Assembly: GCF_001425005.1 (NCBI RefSeq)
Contig: NZ_LMDB01000002.1
Coordinates: forward strand, 248,001-312,000
Origin: Duganella sp. Root336D2
GTDB lineage: Bacteria > Pseudomonadota > Gammaproteobacteria > Burkholderiales > Burkholderiaceae_D
DNA: 64,000 bases
Reading direction: 5' to 3'
Below, one piece after another: positions 7,581 to 16,265 of this stretch; positions within the stretch are counted from its first letter, which is position 1, and each line of letters begins with the position of its first letter. The notes beneath the pieces were generated by a model. That model was not told the DNA's origin and searched no databases. It worked only from the letters and a program-made list of their open reading frames with translations. The position numbers and the translations under genes are program-made.

Positions 7581-10226
7581 ATGAAACGCTGGTTGCGCAT
7601 GTGCCTTGAGACGCAAGTCTCGCTGCCCCTGTTCACTATCGTCCTGTTGGCCGTGGTATGGGGCACCACGCTGCACTTCATCGACAGCGAAGCCGCGGCT
7701 TCGCGCGAACTGGCCGCCGAATCGGCCAGTGAACTGATCGCTACTTACGAAGCGCAGGTGGCGCGCAGCATCAACGGCATCGAACAGACCTTGCAGCTTT
7801 TGAAATACAGTGCCGAGAGCCAGGGCGCGAACGGTGCCTTGCCGGAACTGCAGGCGCACGGCCTGCTGCCGTCCGGCCTGGTATTCGTTGTAAGCATTGT
7901 CGATGCCGAGGGGAATACCGTTGCCAGCAACCCGGCCGCGCGGCCAATCAATGTCGCCCGGCAGGAGTACTTCAGCTTCCACCAGCAGCACCGCAGTAAC
8001 TACACCTTTATTTCGCACGCGATGCGCGATGAGGCGAACCAGGATTGGCACCTGCATTTCACGCGCCGCCTTGACGACAAGCTCGGCGAATTTGCCGGCG
8101 TAGTGATCGTGGGGGTCGATCCGGCCTATTTCACCAGCGGCTATGAACGAAGCCGCCTGGGCGAGCAAGGCATGCTCGGCCTGGTTGGCGACGACGGCGT
8201 GGTGCGTGCACGGCGCGTCGGCGACAAACAGTCTTTCGGACAGCAACTGGACTTGTCGGCGCTGCAGTCACACCGCGGCGTGCCGGTCGCCAGCAAGATC
8301 GATGGCATCAAGCGCTATACCGCGGTGCGCCAACTGGCCGGCCTGCGCCTTAGCGCCATGGTGGGCTTGGCGGAACAGGAGCAAATGGCCGGCTTCGTGG
8401 CCCAGCGCCGTCAGCTGCTGTGGGAGGCGGGCGTTGCCAGCGCGGTGCTGATCATCCTGGCGGCACTGGTCTGGGCCTGCGTATGGCAGGGTGCCAAGGC
8501 GCGCCGCCGCATCCGCCGCGCGCAGGAAACCTATGCCGCTGCTTCCGAATCGAATATGGACGCTTTCTTCGTGCTGCGAGCCATCCGCAACAAGGACGGC
8601 GTGGTGGTCGACTTCAAGTTCGCCGCAGTCAATTCGCGCGCCGAGCAACTGACCGGCCGCAGCCGCAGCGAACTGCGCGCGCAAACGCTGTGCGGCTGGA
8701 TGCCCGCAGCGCGCCACAACGGCATGTTCGAGCGGCTGGCGCAGGTGACGCGCGATGGCGGCGTGCACCAGGAAGAGGGGCCGAACATGGTGCCGCAGTT
8801 GCAGGCCGAGTGGCTGCACTGGCAGGTGGTGGGCGTGGAAGGCGGCGTGGTCGCGATCGTGCGCGATATCACGGAGCGCAAGCGCGCCGAAGAGCGCATC
8901 TACCACATGGCCCACCACGACACCCTGACCGGCCTGCCGAACCGCAGCCTTGTGTGCGACCGCCTGCAACAAGCGATCGCACACGCCGAGCGCAACAACG
9001 AGTCGGTGCTGGTGGCCTTTATCGACCTCGATAGCTTCAAACTGGTCAACGACACCCTTGGCCACAATGCCGGCGATGAGCTGCTGAAGGAAGTGGCTGG
9101 CCGCATGGTAGGCTGCGTGCGGCGTGAAGACACCGTGGGCCGTTTCGGCGGCGACGAGTTCGTGCTGGTGCTGCCGCACGTGAACGACAACCCCCAGGTG
9201 CTGGTGCCGCTGCTGAACAAGATCCTGGAATCGGTGGTGCAGCCGATCATGCTGGAAGGGCAGAAGATGCAGGTCAGCTGCTCGATCGGCGTGGCCGTTT
9301 ACCCGCGCGACGGCCAGGCTGCCGACACCCTGATGATGCATGCCGACGCCGCCATGTACCGCGCCAAGGACAGCGGCAAGAATAACTGCCAGTTCTACAC
9401 CCATGAGATGAACGCCGGCCTGGAAGAAAAGCTGGTGCTGACGGAAGGCTTGCGCAAGGCGCTTGAAGAGCAGCAGCTGTCGCTGGCCTACCAGCCCAAG
9501 GTGAACCTGGAATCGGGACGCATGTTCGGCGTCGAAGCCTTGCTGCGCTGGCAGCACCCGCAGCGCGGCGCCGTGTCGCCCGCCCAGTTCATCCCCTTGG
9601 CGGAAGAGCACGGCCTGATCATCCCGATCGGCGAATGGGCCCTGCGCGAGGCTTGCCGCCAGGCCCGCGCCTGGCAAGACGCCGGCTTGCCGCCGCTGGT
9701 GGTTTCGGTCAATGTGTCGGCGCGCCAGTTCGACGACCCGCGCCTGGTCGAGCGTGTGGCGGCGGCCCTGGAATGGAGTGGCCTGGACTCGCGCTGGCTG
9801 GAGCTGGAAGTCACCGAGAGCATGATCATGCGCGACACCGCGCAGTCGGTAGCCAAGATGCGCCAGCTGGAAGCGATGGGCATCGCGCTCGCGATCGACG
9901 ATTTCGGCACCGGCTATTCCAGCCTGGCTGCTTTGAAGTCGTTCCCGATCAGCCGCCTGAAGATCGACCAGAGCTTCGTGCGCGACCTGGTGGCCAACCC
10001 GGACGACCAGGCCATCACCTGCGCCATCATCTCGCTGTCGCACCAGCTCGACATGCGCGTGATCGCGGAGGGCGTGGAGACGGAGCAGCAGCGCAGCTTC
10101 CTGAAACAGCATGGCTGCGACGAGATGCAGGGCTACCTGTTCAGCCGTCCGGTGCCGCCGCAGGAAATCGCTGCGATGATGCTCGGCGAAGAAAGCGGTG
10201 CCGAGGTTACAATGCTTGCTCCCTGA
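7581..10226 (+). CDS. Membrane sensor GGDEF-EAL protein (c-di-GMP turnover)
   Basis: 881 residues. Order: helix TM1 (about 14-34), a periplasmic Cache-like sensor (40-270), TM2 (about 275-300), a PAS domain (315-425), GGDEF (about 435-600) and EAL (about 620-870). The cyclase motif is intact (GRFGGDEFVLVLP), as is the phosphodiesterase motif (FGVEALLRWQHP). The downstream catalytic DDFGTGYSS loop is also intact, so both activities are possible and are presumably set by the sensor. The ATG two bases after the preceding stop was chosen over an overlapping TTG. Within its operon it is the cytoplasmic output for the porin and binding protein. Confidence 0.97.
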   Translation: MKRWLRMCLETQVSLPLFTIVLLAVVWGTTLHFIDSEAAASRELAAESASELIATYEAQVARSINGIEQTLQLLKYSAESQGANGALPELQAHGLLPSGLVFVVSIVDAEGNTVASNPAARPINVARQEYFSFHQQHRSNYTFISHAMRDEANQDWHLHFTRRLDDKLGEFAGVVIVGVDPAYFTSGYERSRLGEQGMLGLVGDDGVVRARRVGDKQSFGQQLDLSALQSHRGVPVASKIDGIKRYTAVRQLAGLRLSAMVGLAEQEQMAGFVAQRRQLLWEAGVASAVLIILAALVWACVWQGAKARRRIRRAQETYAAASESNMDAFFVLRAIRNKDGVVVDFKFAAVNSRAEQLTGRSRSELRAQTLCGWMPAARHNGMFERLAQVTRDGGVHQEEGPNMVPQLQAEWLHWQVVGVEGGVVAIVRDITERKRAEERIYHMAHHDTLTGLPNRSLVCDRLQQAIAHAERNNESVLVAFIDLDSFKLVNDTLGHNAGDELLKEVAGRMVGCVRREDTVGRFGGDEFVLVLPHVNDNPQVLVPLLNKILESVVQPIMLEGQKMQVSCSIGVAVYPRDGQAADTLMMHADAAMYRAKDSGKNNCQFYTHEMNAGLEEKLVLTEGLRKALEEQQLSLAYQPKVNLESGRMFGVEALLRWQHPQRGAVSPAQFIPLAEEHGLIIPIGEWALREACRQARAWQDAGLPPLVVSVNVSARQFDDPRLVERVAAALEWSGLDSRWLELEVTESMIMRDTAQSVAKMRQLEAMGIALAIDDFGTGYSSLAALKSFPISRLKIDQSFVRDLVANPDDQAITCAIISLSHQLDMRVIAEGVETEQQRSFLKQHGCDEMQGYLFSRPVPPQEIAAMMLGEESGAEVTMLAP

Positions 10227-10229
10227 TTA

Positions 10230-10880
10230 ATGAGCAAGCATTCAATGAGCGAATACAGCAACGACATCTATACCGAACCTTCCAACGTCGACATGGACAC
10301 GCTGGCCAACCTTGGCCCGCTGAGCGCCATGGCCGGCATCTGGGAAGGGCAGCGCGGCCTCGATATCAAGCCGAAGGCGGATGGCCCGCGCAAGCAGGCT
10401 TACGTCGAACGCATCGAACTGCAGCCGATCGACCCTGTCACCAACGGCCCGCAACTGTTCTACGGCCTGCGCTACGTCCTGATCATCAACAAGCCTGACA
10501 ACGTCAAGACCTACCACGAGCAGGTCGGCTACTGGCTGTGGGAACCAGCCACCAATACCGTGATCCAGACCCTGGCGATCCCGCGCGGCCAGATCGCCAT
10601 GGCATCCGGTACCGCAGCGCCGGATGCCAGGACGTTCGAGCTGGTGGCGCAGCGCGAGCAGAATTCCTACGGCATCTGCTCCAATCCTTTCCTGGAGTTC
10701 GGTTTCAAGACCACCGAGTACCGCATCAAGGTCACCATCAACGACGATGGCACCTGGGGCTACGAGGAAGATACCGTGATGCTCCTGCGCGGCAAGGAGT
10801 CGGAGCCATTCCACCACGTCGACCGCAACCTGCTGCACAAGGTGGCGGAACCGACCCCGAATCCGCTGGCACGCAAATAA
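10230..10880 (+). CDS. Nitrobindin/FABP-like heme-binding beta-barrel protein
   Basis: 216 residues, soluble, no signal peptide. The N-terminal AGIWEGQRG matches the GxWxGxG-type turn of the nitrobindin (THAP4 C-terminal domain, formerly DUF1794) family. It is followed by regularly spaced beta-strands (YVERIELQPI, LFYGLRYVLI, YWLWEPATNTVIQTLAIPRG). Family members form a ten-stranded barrel that binds ferric heme and reacts with NO or peroxynitrite. That would fit the NO-response genes a few kb downstream, but the His ligand was not verified here. Two in-frame ATGs (10230 and 10245) are possible; neither has a clear ribosome site. Confidence 0.72.
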   Translation: MSKHSMSEYSNDIYTEPSNVDMDTLANLGPLSAMAGIWEGQRGLDIKPKADGPRKQAYVERIELQPIDPVTNGPQLFYGLRYVLIINKPDNVKTYHEQVGYWLWEPATNTVIQTLAIPRGQIAMASGTAAPDARTFELVAQREQNSYGICSNPFLEFGFKTTEYRIKVTINDDGTWGYEEDTVMLLRGKESEPFHHVDRNLLHKVAEPTPNPLARK

Positions 10881-11474
10881 TCAGGTGCGTTCCGCGGCCT
10901 GGTTTGACAAGGCAGGCAGCTGCCACACGCACCAGGCGGCGGCGATGCCGATCGAGGCCACTACCAGGCCGACGCCGGTGACCACCTGGTCGTTCAGGCT
11001 GTAGGCGTTGCACAGGCGCTGTGCCATGTCCTGGTACAGCATGCCGGCGATAGCCATCATGGCGCAGAAGTTTCCGAGGAAGAAAAGCTGGATGACCGGC
11101 GCCGCCCGCGACAGTGCGCCCGGCAGCAGGAAACCGAGCATGAACAGGCTGGCGAACTTGCCGGCTTCGGCCAGCGGCATCGTCAGCGGCTGCTCAAGCG
11201 CGCGCGGCACCATCCAGTAGGCGCTGGCCAGCAGCAGCCACACCAGGCCGGCCAGCCCGTATGCATCCCATTGCGCCGCGGCGCGCGCGAATCGCTCCGA
11301 CCTGCCCGCAAGCGCGCGCCCGGCCAATGCGCCGCCGACGGCGATCATTGGCAGCTGGACCACCATATGCAGGGCCATCGAAGCTTCGAGCGGCGCGCGC
11401 AGCAGCAGCGCCGCCGCCGCCAGCGCCATCCCTGCCAGGGTATGCCTGCCCGTGCTGTGCGCAGCCGCGTTCAT
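10881..11474 (-). CDS. Multi-pass membrane protein of the oxidase cluster
   Basis: 197 residues, about six hydrophobic helices, including LAGMALAAAALLLRAPLEAS and LAGLVWLLLASAYWMVPRAL. The start ATG overlaps the SCO1 stop as ATGA, so it is translationally coupled to the copper-chaperone gene and is the last gene of the oxidase cluster. I do not recognise a named family. The size and placement suit a heme-copper oxidase assembly or accessory membrane protein. Upstream in-frame extension runs antisense to nothing plausible and only overlaps SCO1, so it was rejected. Confidence 0.75.
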   Translation of the reverse strand: MNAAAHSTGRHTLAGMALAAAALLLRAPLEASMALHMVVQLPMIAVGGALAGRALAGRSERFARAAAQWDAYGLAGLVWLLLASAYWMVPRALEQPLTMPLAEAGKFASLFMLGFLLPGALSRAAPVIQLFFLGNFCAMMAIAGMLYQDMAQRLCNAYSLNDQVVTGVGLVVASIGIAAAWCVWQLPALSNQAAERT

Positions 11475-12136
11475 CGTGCCAACTCCAGCGCCGCAGCCAA
11501 CGCGATTTCGGGCTGCTCGTAGTCGATCACCTGCGCCAGCCGTCCATCGGGCCTGACGATGTGGAAGGCTGCGTTGTGCTGGAATTCTCCCAGCTCCGCT
11601 GGAAGGACGATGATCCCGACTTGCTCCAGCAGGTCCAGCCGCTGGCCGGCATCCGGCACCGATGCGAACTGCCAAACCGCCGCCTCGGCCCGCATGCGCG
11701 ATGCATAATGTGCCAGGTCGTCCAATGAGTCGCGCGGGTCGAAGGAGATCGTCAACAATCGCAGCTTGTGCTGCAGTCCGCGCGCCAGGATTTCGCGCTG
11801 CATCTGCTGCAGCTCGGTGCCCTGGACTGAACAAACTGCGCTGCAGCGGGCGTAGAAGAATGTCACGATCGCCGGCCGCCGGTCGTTGGCCAGCAAGGCC
11901 GGCAGCGGCACCGCTGCGCCGCCCGGCAGGGCAAGATCGACGCGGGGCAGGGCCAGCGGCGCCTCAGCGATGGCCAGGCGCCGCCCTTCTTCGGTGGATA
12001 TCACCCGGAAGCCCATGGTGGCCTGCCACAGCGCCGCGCCCGCGATAGCGGCCATGCAGGCGACCAGCGCCAAGGTGCGCGCCAGATCTCCTTTAATTGG
12101 CAGGTGTGGCGAGTTTGGCGAGATCGTCGTCTCCAT
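11471..12136 (-). CDS. SCO1/SenC family copper chaperone
   Basis: About 221 residues. One N-terminal membrane anchor (LALVACMAAIAGAALW) is followed by a periplasmic thioredoxin fold. The copper site is visible as FFYARCSAVCSVQG (CxxxC) together with the downstream His of FQHNAAFHIVRPDG. SCO proteins deliver or reduce copper for the CuA or CuB centre of heme-copper oxidases, in line with the adjacent ccoN/ccoO-like genes. The start was set at the ATG with AAGGA eight bases upstream, which overlaps the cytochrome c gene by 44 bp. A TTG further in is an alternative. Confidence 0.87.
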   Translation of the reverse strand: METTISPNSPHLPIKGDLARTLALVACMAAIAGAALWQATMGFRVISTEEGRRLAIAEAPLALPRVDLALPGGAAVPLPALLANDRRPAIVTFFYARCSAVCSVQGTELQQMQREILARGLQHKLRLLTISFDPRDSLDDLAHYASRMRAEAAVWQFASVPDAGQRLDLLEQVGIIVLPAELGEFQHNAAFHIVRPDGRLAQVIDYEQPEIALAAALELAR

Positions 12137-12701
12137 TGAAAGGGTCCTTGCGCGCGGCAGTCGCATCACGCGCCGCCTTGACCGAATCGGGCGCCACCTT
12201 GGCCGCGCTATTGCCGAAGCTGCCGCGGATATGGCTCAACACCGCCGCAATCTCCGTATCGCTCAACTTATCCTTAAACGCCGGCATCTGTCCGTTATAT
12301 GCCGAACCTTTCACGGTCAGCTTGCCGCTCACCCCATGCAGCAGGATGGATGCGGCAACGTTCTCCGCGCCCGTCACCCATTCCGAACCGGCCAGCGGTG
12401 GAAAGACGCCCGGCAGTCCGGCGCCCGTCGCTTGGTGGCAAGCCACGCACTGCGCCGCATACACCTGGGCGCCATCGACGGCGCCGCCGGCGCCGGCCGC
12501 GCCGCCAGCCCTGGCCTGCAGCGTCGAAATGGTGCGCCGGTCGCCAAGCGCAGGGTCGTCGTCGCGCACGGTGAGGATATAACTGATTGCCCAGGCCAGC
12601 GCCACGCCGACGCCAAGCAGGACATACCAGGGAATCGGCCGGTCTTTCTCGGTCGGATCCGGATTTTCGCGCTGCTGCGCACCAAAATCATTTTGCGGCA
12701 T
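12093..12701 (-). CDS. Membrane-anchored mono-heme cytochrome c
   Basis: 202 residues. After a charged N-terminus a single membrane helix (WYVLLGVGVALAWAISYIL) anchors a periplasmic class I cytochrome c domain. The heme site is AAQCVACHQATG and the distal Met is in YNGQMPAFKDKLS. Only one CxxCH is present, unlike the two of CcoP, so this is a CcoP substitute rather than a true CcoP. The start overlaps the end of the ccoO-like gene by 14 bp. It is likely the electron-entry subunit for the oxidase encoded upstream. Confidence 0.9.
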   Translation of the reverse strand: MPQNDFGAQQRENPDPTEKDRPIPWYVLLGVGVALAWAISYILTVRDDDPALGDRRTISTLQARAGGAAGAGGAVDGAQVYAAQCVACHQATGAGLPGVFPPLAGSEWVTGAENVAASILLHGVSGKLTVKGSAYNGQMPAFKDKLSDTEIAAVLSHIRGSFGNSAAKVAPDSVKAARDATAARKDPFNGDDDLAKLATPAN

Positions 12702-13305
12702 TGGGCGCTCCTTCCTTCTTCGCTTGCGGCGCGGGCAGCACGGGATAGGTATGGTCCAGCGACTGCAGGTAAGCCACCAGGTCCAGCACTTCCGGCTTGG
12801 CCACCACTACCTTGCCCAAGGGCTTGAACCCAGGCGGCAGGTTCACCACGCGGTCGCCCGGTTCGGCCGCCTCCTTGTAGTCGAACAGGTAAGGGTAGGA
12901 GGGCATGATCGAGCCCGGCACGTAGGCGCGCGGCTGGAACATGTGCCCGAGGTGCCAGTCCGCGCTCGGCTGGCGCGCGCCGATATTGAACAGGTCCGGC
13001 CCGGTGCGCATGGTGCCCAGCAAGTGCGGCGTATCGTAGTGATAATCCGCGGCCACCGAGGCACGTCCCCAGCCGCGCTGGTCATCCGGCGCCTGCGCCT
13101 TGTCGCGCGGCTGCTGCGAGTGGCAGTACACGCAGCCATTCCTGATATACACCTCGCGCCCGCGCAATTGCTGCGCAGTGTAGGGTTTCAAGCCGGCCGG
13201 CGCTTCACTGGCGCTCAACTGCACATGCGGCACGATCACCAGTGCGGAGGTGGCAAGGGCCAGCGTGACCATGGCGCCGCCCAGGAGTTTGAGTTCGTCC
13301 TGCAT
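12688..13305 (-). CDS. ccoO: cbb3-type oxidase subunit II (FixO/CcoO-like)
   Basis: 205 residues. A membrane helix (GGAMVTLALATSALVIVPHV) is followed by a cytochrome c domain with the CcoO-typical YIRNGCVYCHSQQPR heme motif and the downstream DYHYDTPHLLGTMRTGPDL segment. The latter reproduces the CcoO signature for packing against subunit I. The start ATG follows GGGAG and lies one base after the ccoN-like stop. CcoO passes electrons from a cytochrome c to the binuclear centre of CcoN. Pairing with a CcoN-like protein but without CcoP/CcoQ marks a shortened cbb3 variant. Confidence 0.91.
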   Translation of the reverse strand: MQDELKLLGGAMVTLALATSALVIVPHVQLSASEAPAGLKPYTAQQLRGREVYIRNGCVYCHSQQPRDKAQAPDDQRGWGRASVAADYHYDTPHLLGTMRTGPDLFNIGARQPSADWHLGHMFQPRAYVPGSIMPSYPYLFDYKEAAEPGDRVVNLPPGFKPLGKVVVAKPEVLDLVAYLQSLDHTYPVLPAPQAKKEGAPNAAK

Positions 13306-13306
13306 G

Positions 13307-14983
13307 TCAGGCTCCCGCGAGGTTGCTGGCTGGTGCGGATGAATCGCCGCGCGTGTGCAGCAGCGCCGCCCCGACGCGGCGCGGACCATAGCGCAGGGCC
13401 ATGGCGGCGAAATGCCAGGCGAAGACCAGGTGGCCGATGGCCATGACCGCGCCGCCCACCGTACGGCTCTTCAGCCAGGGAATCGTCACGTTGACCGAGT
13501 CCATGAACGGCCGCCCGGCATCGAGCATTGCCAGACCTTGCAGCCAGCCCCCAATCGACAGGCCGACGAAATAGATGCCGAAGCCGACTACCACCAGCCA
13601 GAAATGCGCAGCAATCAGCTTGGGGTAGGGCCACTCCCACGCCATCACGCGCGGCATGACGAAGTAGATCGCCCCGAACATGACCATCGAGAAGAAGCCA
13701 TACAGCCCGAGGTGGGCGTGCGCCACCGTGAAGTGCGTGAAGTGCGCCACCGTGTTCACGCTGCGCAGGGCTTCGATCGAACCCTGGATCGAGCTGAGGG
13801 TGTACATCATGCCGCCGAGGACGATGAAGCGCAGCGTCGGCGAATACACCAGCTTCGAGAAATGCCCGCGCATGGTCATGTGCTGGTTGATCGAGAAGGA
13901 AATCACCGGAATCACCATCATCACGCTCTGCACGATGGACAGCGTGATCAGCCAGCCCGGCACAGGACCGCCGATCAGGTGATGGCCGCCAACCTGGCCG
14001 TAGAAGAAGGCCAGCGTCCAGAAGCCCAGCAGCGACAGGTTATACGATTGCACCGGCCGCCCGATGATCTTGGGCAGGAAGTAATACACCGATGCCACCG
14101 CCATCGGCGTGTAGAACAGTCCCAGCACGTTATGGCCGAACCACCAGTTCATCGCCGCCTGCTGCACGCCAAAGTGCACCGCCGGCAGGTTCCCGACCAG
14201 GAACAGGATGGGGAACCAGAACAGGGCAGCGCCCATGTACCAGATCGACACGTACAGGTGGTGCACCTTGCGGCTTTGCAGGGTGTACACCAGCGGCAGC
14301 CCCACCAGGGCGCCGCCGGCCACCAGCAGCAGGTCGACCTGCCAAGGAATCTCCAGCCATTCCAGGCCGTCGCTGAGGCCCGCCGCAATGCAGCCCAGGC
14401 CTGCGATCAGACCCGCATTCCACAGCATGGCCCCGAAAATGGCAAAACGCCCGCCGACCAGGTGGGTCTTCAGCAGGCGTGGAAGGAGCCAGATCGCGAT
14501 CCCCAGGGCCGCCATCGGCGCCCAGCCATAAGCGACTGCATTGAGGTGGATGGTGCGGATGCGGCCGAACGTCAGCCAGGGATACTGCACCAGCCAGTCC
14601 GGCTCATGCAGCTTGATGGAGCTGGTAAGTCCTGCCGCCGTGGCCACCAGCAGCCACACCACGGAGCAGGCGAGAAAAACAAAAGTGACAAAGGCACTGG
14701 ACCGATCCGCCTCCACACGTTCCGCCAGCTCCTGTTCCATCGCAGCCTGCTCGGCGGCGCTGGGCGTTCGCCGGTCCTGCCCCTGCACCGGCAGCGCCAG
14801 TCCGGCGCGTTGCTGCGGGCTGGCCGCCGGCTCTTCGCCCTGGCCGATCTCGCCCGGCGAGAAGATCACATTGGCTGCTGCCGACGTGGCATTGAACAAG
14901 CGGTGGCGCAGCGACCAGATGAACACCAGCAGGCCGGTGACCGAGAGAATGAAGGAAGACAGGAGTATGGTGACGGTGTCCAA
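13307..14983 (-). CDS. ccoN: cbb3-type heme-copper oxidase subunit I with CcoS-like N-terminus
   Basis: 558 residues from a TTG that follows GGAAGG and sits one base after the nnrS stop. Residues 1-100 are an extra module: one helix (ILLSSFILSVTGLLVFIWSL) and an acidic stretch resembling the small assembly protein CcoS. Residues 100-545 are the 12-helix catalytic core. Heme and copper ligands are visible: the His in RIRTIHLNAVAYGW, NWWFGHNVLG for CuB, the GGHH pair, and HFTHFTVAHAHLGLYGF for the b hemes. The protein reduces O2 and, in related enzymes, slowly NO. Its coupling to nnrS suggests expression under nitrosative or low-oxygen conditions. Confidence 0.92.
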   Translation of the reverse strand: MDTVTILLSSFILSVTGLLVFIWSLRHRLFNATSAAANVIFSPGEIGQGEEPAASPQQRAGLALPVQGQDRRTPSAAEQAAMEQELAERVEADRSSAFVTFVFLACSVVWLLVATAAGLTSSIKLHEPDWLVQYPWLTFGRIRTIHLNAVAYGWAPMAALGIAIWLLPRLLKTHLVGGRFAIFGAMLWNAGLIAGLGCIAAGLSDGLEWLEIPWQVDLLLVAGGALVGLPLVYTLQSRKVHHLYVSIWYMGAALFWFPILFLVGNLPAVHFGVQQAAMNWWFGHNVLGLFYTPMAVASVYYFLPKIIGRPVQSYNLSLLGFWTLAFFYGQVGGHHLIGGPVPGWLITLSIVQSVMMVIPVISFSINQHMTMRGHFSKLVYSPTLRFIVLGGMMYTLSSIQGSIEALRSVNTVAHFTHFTVAHAHLGLYGFFSMVMFGAIYFVMPRVMAWEWPYPKLIAAHFWLVVVGFGIYFVGLSIGGWLQGLAMLDAGRPFMDSVNVTIPWLKSRTVGGAVMAIGHLVFAWHFAAMALRYGPRRVGAALLHTRGDSSAPASNLAGA

Positions 14984-14984
14984 T

Positions 14985-16172
14985 TTAACCTTCCCGCCCG
15001 TCAATGCGGGCCCGGATTAAGTAAGGCGCATACACGATCAGGTAGATAAGGAAGGCGACCGACCAGGCCAGTGCCGAGCCCAGTAGCAGGAAGTCACGAA
15101 TTCCAGCGGGAACTATATTGGCACACAAACGGGCCACAGCGCCAGCTTGCAGCAAGAGATACATTGCGCTTTCAGCCCGGCCGGCGCGCAGCATGCGGCC
15201 GGTGTGGCCAAGCGCAGTGCGGGTGATCATGCCGAGGATCAGGCCGGACATGCCGCCCACAGCCAGCGCGTGGAAGGCGCTGCTGGAAGAGCCGATGCCC
15301 AGCGCCGCAAAACCCAGCAGCAGCAGGCCGGCTACGATCCAGGCGTAGGCCAGGTGCAGGATCCACAGCAAAGGCACACGAAGGGCGGCAAGCGGCGCCC
15401 AGCCAACCAGGCGGATGGCATTGACCGCCGCTGCTGCAAAGGCCACGGCGGCCAGCACGAAACCCGGCCAGCCGGTCACCCATGCCAGCGCCGTTGCCAG
15501 CAGCAGGGCAATGCTGGCTTTTTCACGCCAGGACACGGTAAGCGGCTGGCTGCCCGGCGCGCCGTTACGGGTGAACATCGGGATCACGCGGCCGCCGATC
15601 ACCGCTTCCAGCACGGTGATCACCAGGATCGCACCATGCACGGGAGTCAGCGGCGACAAGGCGATCCAGCCGTTGGCCGCCGCGTGGAACAGCAGGTTGG
15701 CTACCGACAGCAAAGCCAGGATGCCGCAGACGGGGTAGTTGCGCTTGCTCTGCGCCTGGTAAAGCACGCGGCCGAATGCCACGGCGCACAGCGGCAGGAA
15801 CAGCCCATCGATCACCAGGGCCGGAACGCCCGGCGCCAGCAGCATGGCGACGCGGCCGGCAATCCACAGCAGGGCCAGCGCAGCAAGCTGCCCGCCGGCC
15901 GGCGTTTGCAGGTTGGTCCAGTTGCGGCCCGCCGTAAACAGGAAACCGACGATCACCGCGCCGCCAAAGCCGAACACCATTTCATGCATATGCCACAGCA
16001 TATTGGCCGTCGGCAGGGCGGGCAGCATGCCCTTGTAGGCAGCCAGCCACAGCGGCACCGACAGCACCGCCAGCGCCGCCGCCAGCAGGTAGAAAGGGCG
16101 GAAACCCAGCCGCAGCAAGGGATGCGGTTGCCCGGCTGGCGTGGGTTCAGTGGGAATATGGATGCTGCGCAT
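14985..16172 (-). CDS. nnrS: NnrS family membrane protein
   Basis: 395 residues, about 12 transmembrane helices, the normal NnrS length. Family marks include HPLLRLGFRPFYLLAA, the MLWHMHEMVFGFGGAVIVGF helix with His residues, and LIGGRV-type elements (VIGGRVIPMFTRNG) plus GMITRTALGHTGR near the C-terminus. NnrS is a heme- and copper-containing protein that limits damage by nitric oxide and is usually controlled by NsrR or NnrR. The start at 16172 was preferred because GAGG lies seven bases upstream; an ATG at 16184 lacks this. It is the first gene of the minus-strand operon and is divergent from nsrR. Confidence 0.93.
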   Translation of the reverse strand: MRSIHIPTEPTPAGQPHPLLRLGFRPFYLLAAALAVLSVPLWLAAYKGMLPALPTANMLWHMHEMVFGFGGAVIVGFLFTAGRNWTNLQTPAGGQLAALALLWIAGRVAMLLAPGVPALVIDGLFLPLCAVAFGRVLYQAQSKRNYPVCGILALLSVANLLFHAAANGWIALSPLTPVHGAILVITVLEAVIGGRVIPMFTRNGAPGSQPLTVSWREKASIALLLATALAWVTGWPGFVLAAVAFAAAAVNAIRLVGWAPLAALRVPLLWILHLAYAWIVAGLLLLGFAALGIGSSSSAFHALAVGGMSGLILGMITRTALGHTGRMLRAGRAESAMYLLLQAGAVARLCANIVPAGIRDFLLLGSALAWSVAFLIYLIVYAPYLIRARIDGREG

Positions 16173-16190
16173 GGCGGGCCTCATGTTCTT

Positions 16191-16213
16191 AAGATGTATA
16201 ATGAATGCTACAT
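16191..16213. promoter_or_regulatory. NsrR-like operator (nnrS-proximal)
   Basis: An 11-1-11 arrangement: left half AAGATGTATAA and right half GAATGCTACAT. They agree at about 8 and 7 of 11 positions with the published AANATGCATTT half-site of NsrR. It lies just upstream of the nnrS start, so it would repress the minus-strand oxidase/nnrS operon. Confidence 0.5.
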
Positions 16214-16227
16214 TACGGCTACGGCCA

Positions 16228-16250
16228 AAGCAATATTTCGAATGCATCTT
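16228..16250. promoter_or_regulatory. NsrR-like operator (nsrR-proximal)
   Basis: 11-1-11 dyad: left half AAGCAATATTT (about 7 of 11) and right half GAATGCATCTT (10 of 11 when reverse-complemented against AANATGCATTT). It sits 15 bp before the nsrR start in the divergent nnrS/nsrR region and could mediate autoregulation. Confidence 0.55.
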
Positions 16251-16265
16251 TATATGACGTAGATC

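Noticed and set aside
8268..10112. 614-codon antisense frame inside the GGDEF-EAL gene
   Set aside because: Composition of a codon-bias shadow; sense strand has intact GGDEF and EAL motifs.
13355..15049. 564-codon plus-strand frame opposite the ccoN-like gene
   Set aside because: Arg/His/Gln-rich shadow; sense strand encodes a 12-helix oxidase with all ligands.
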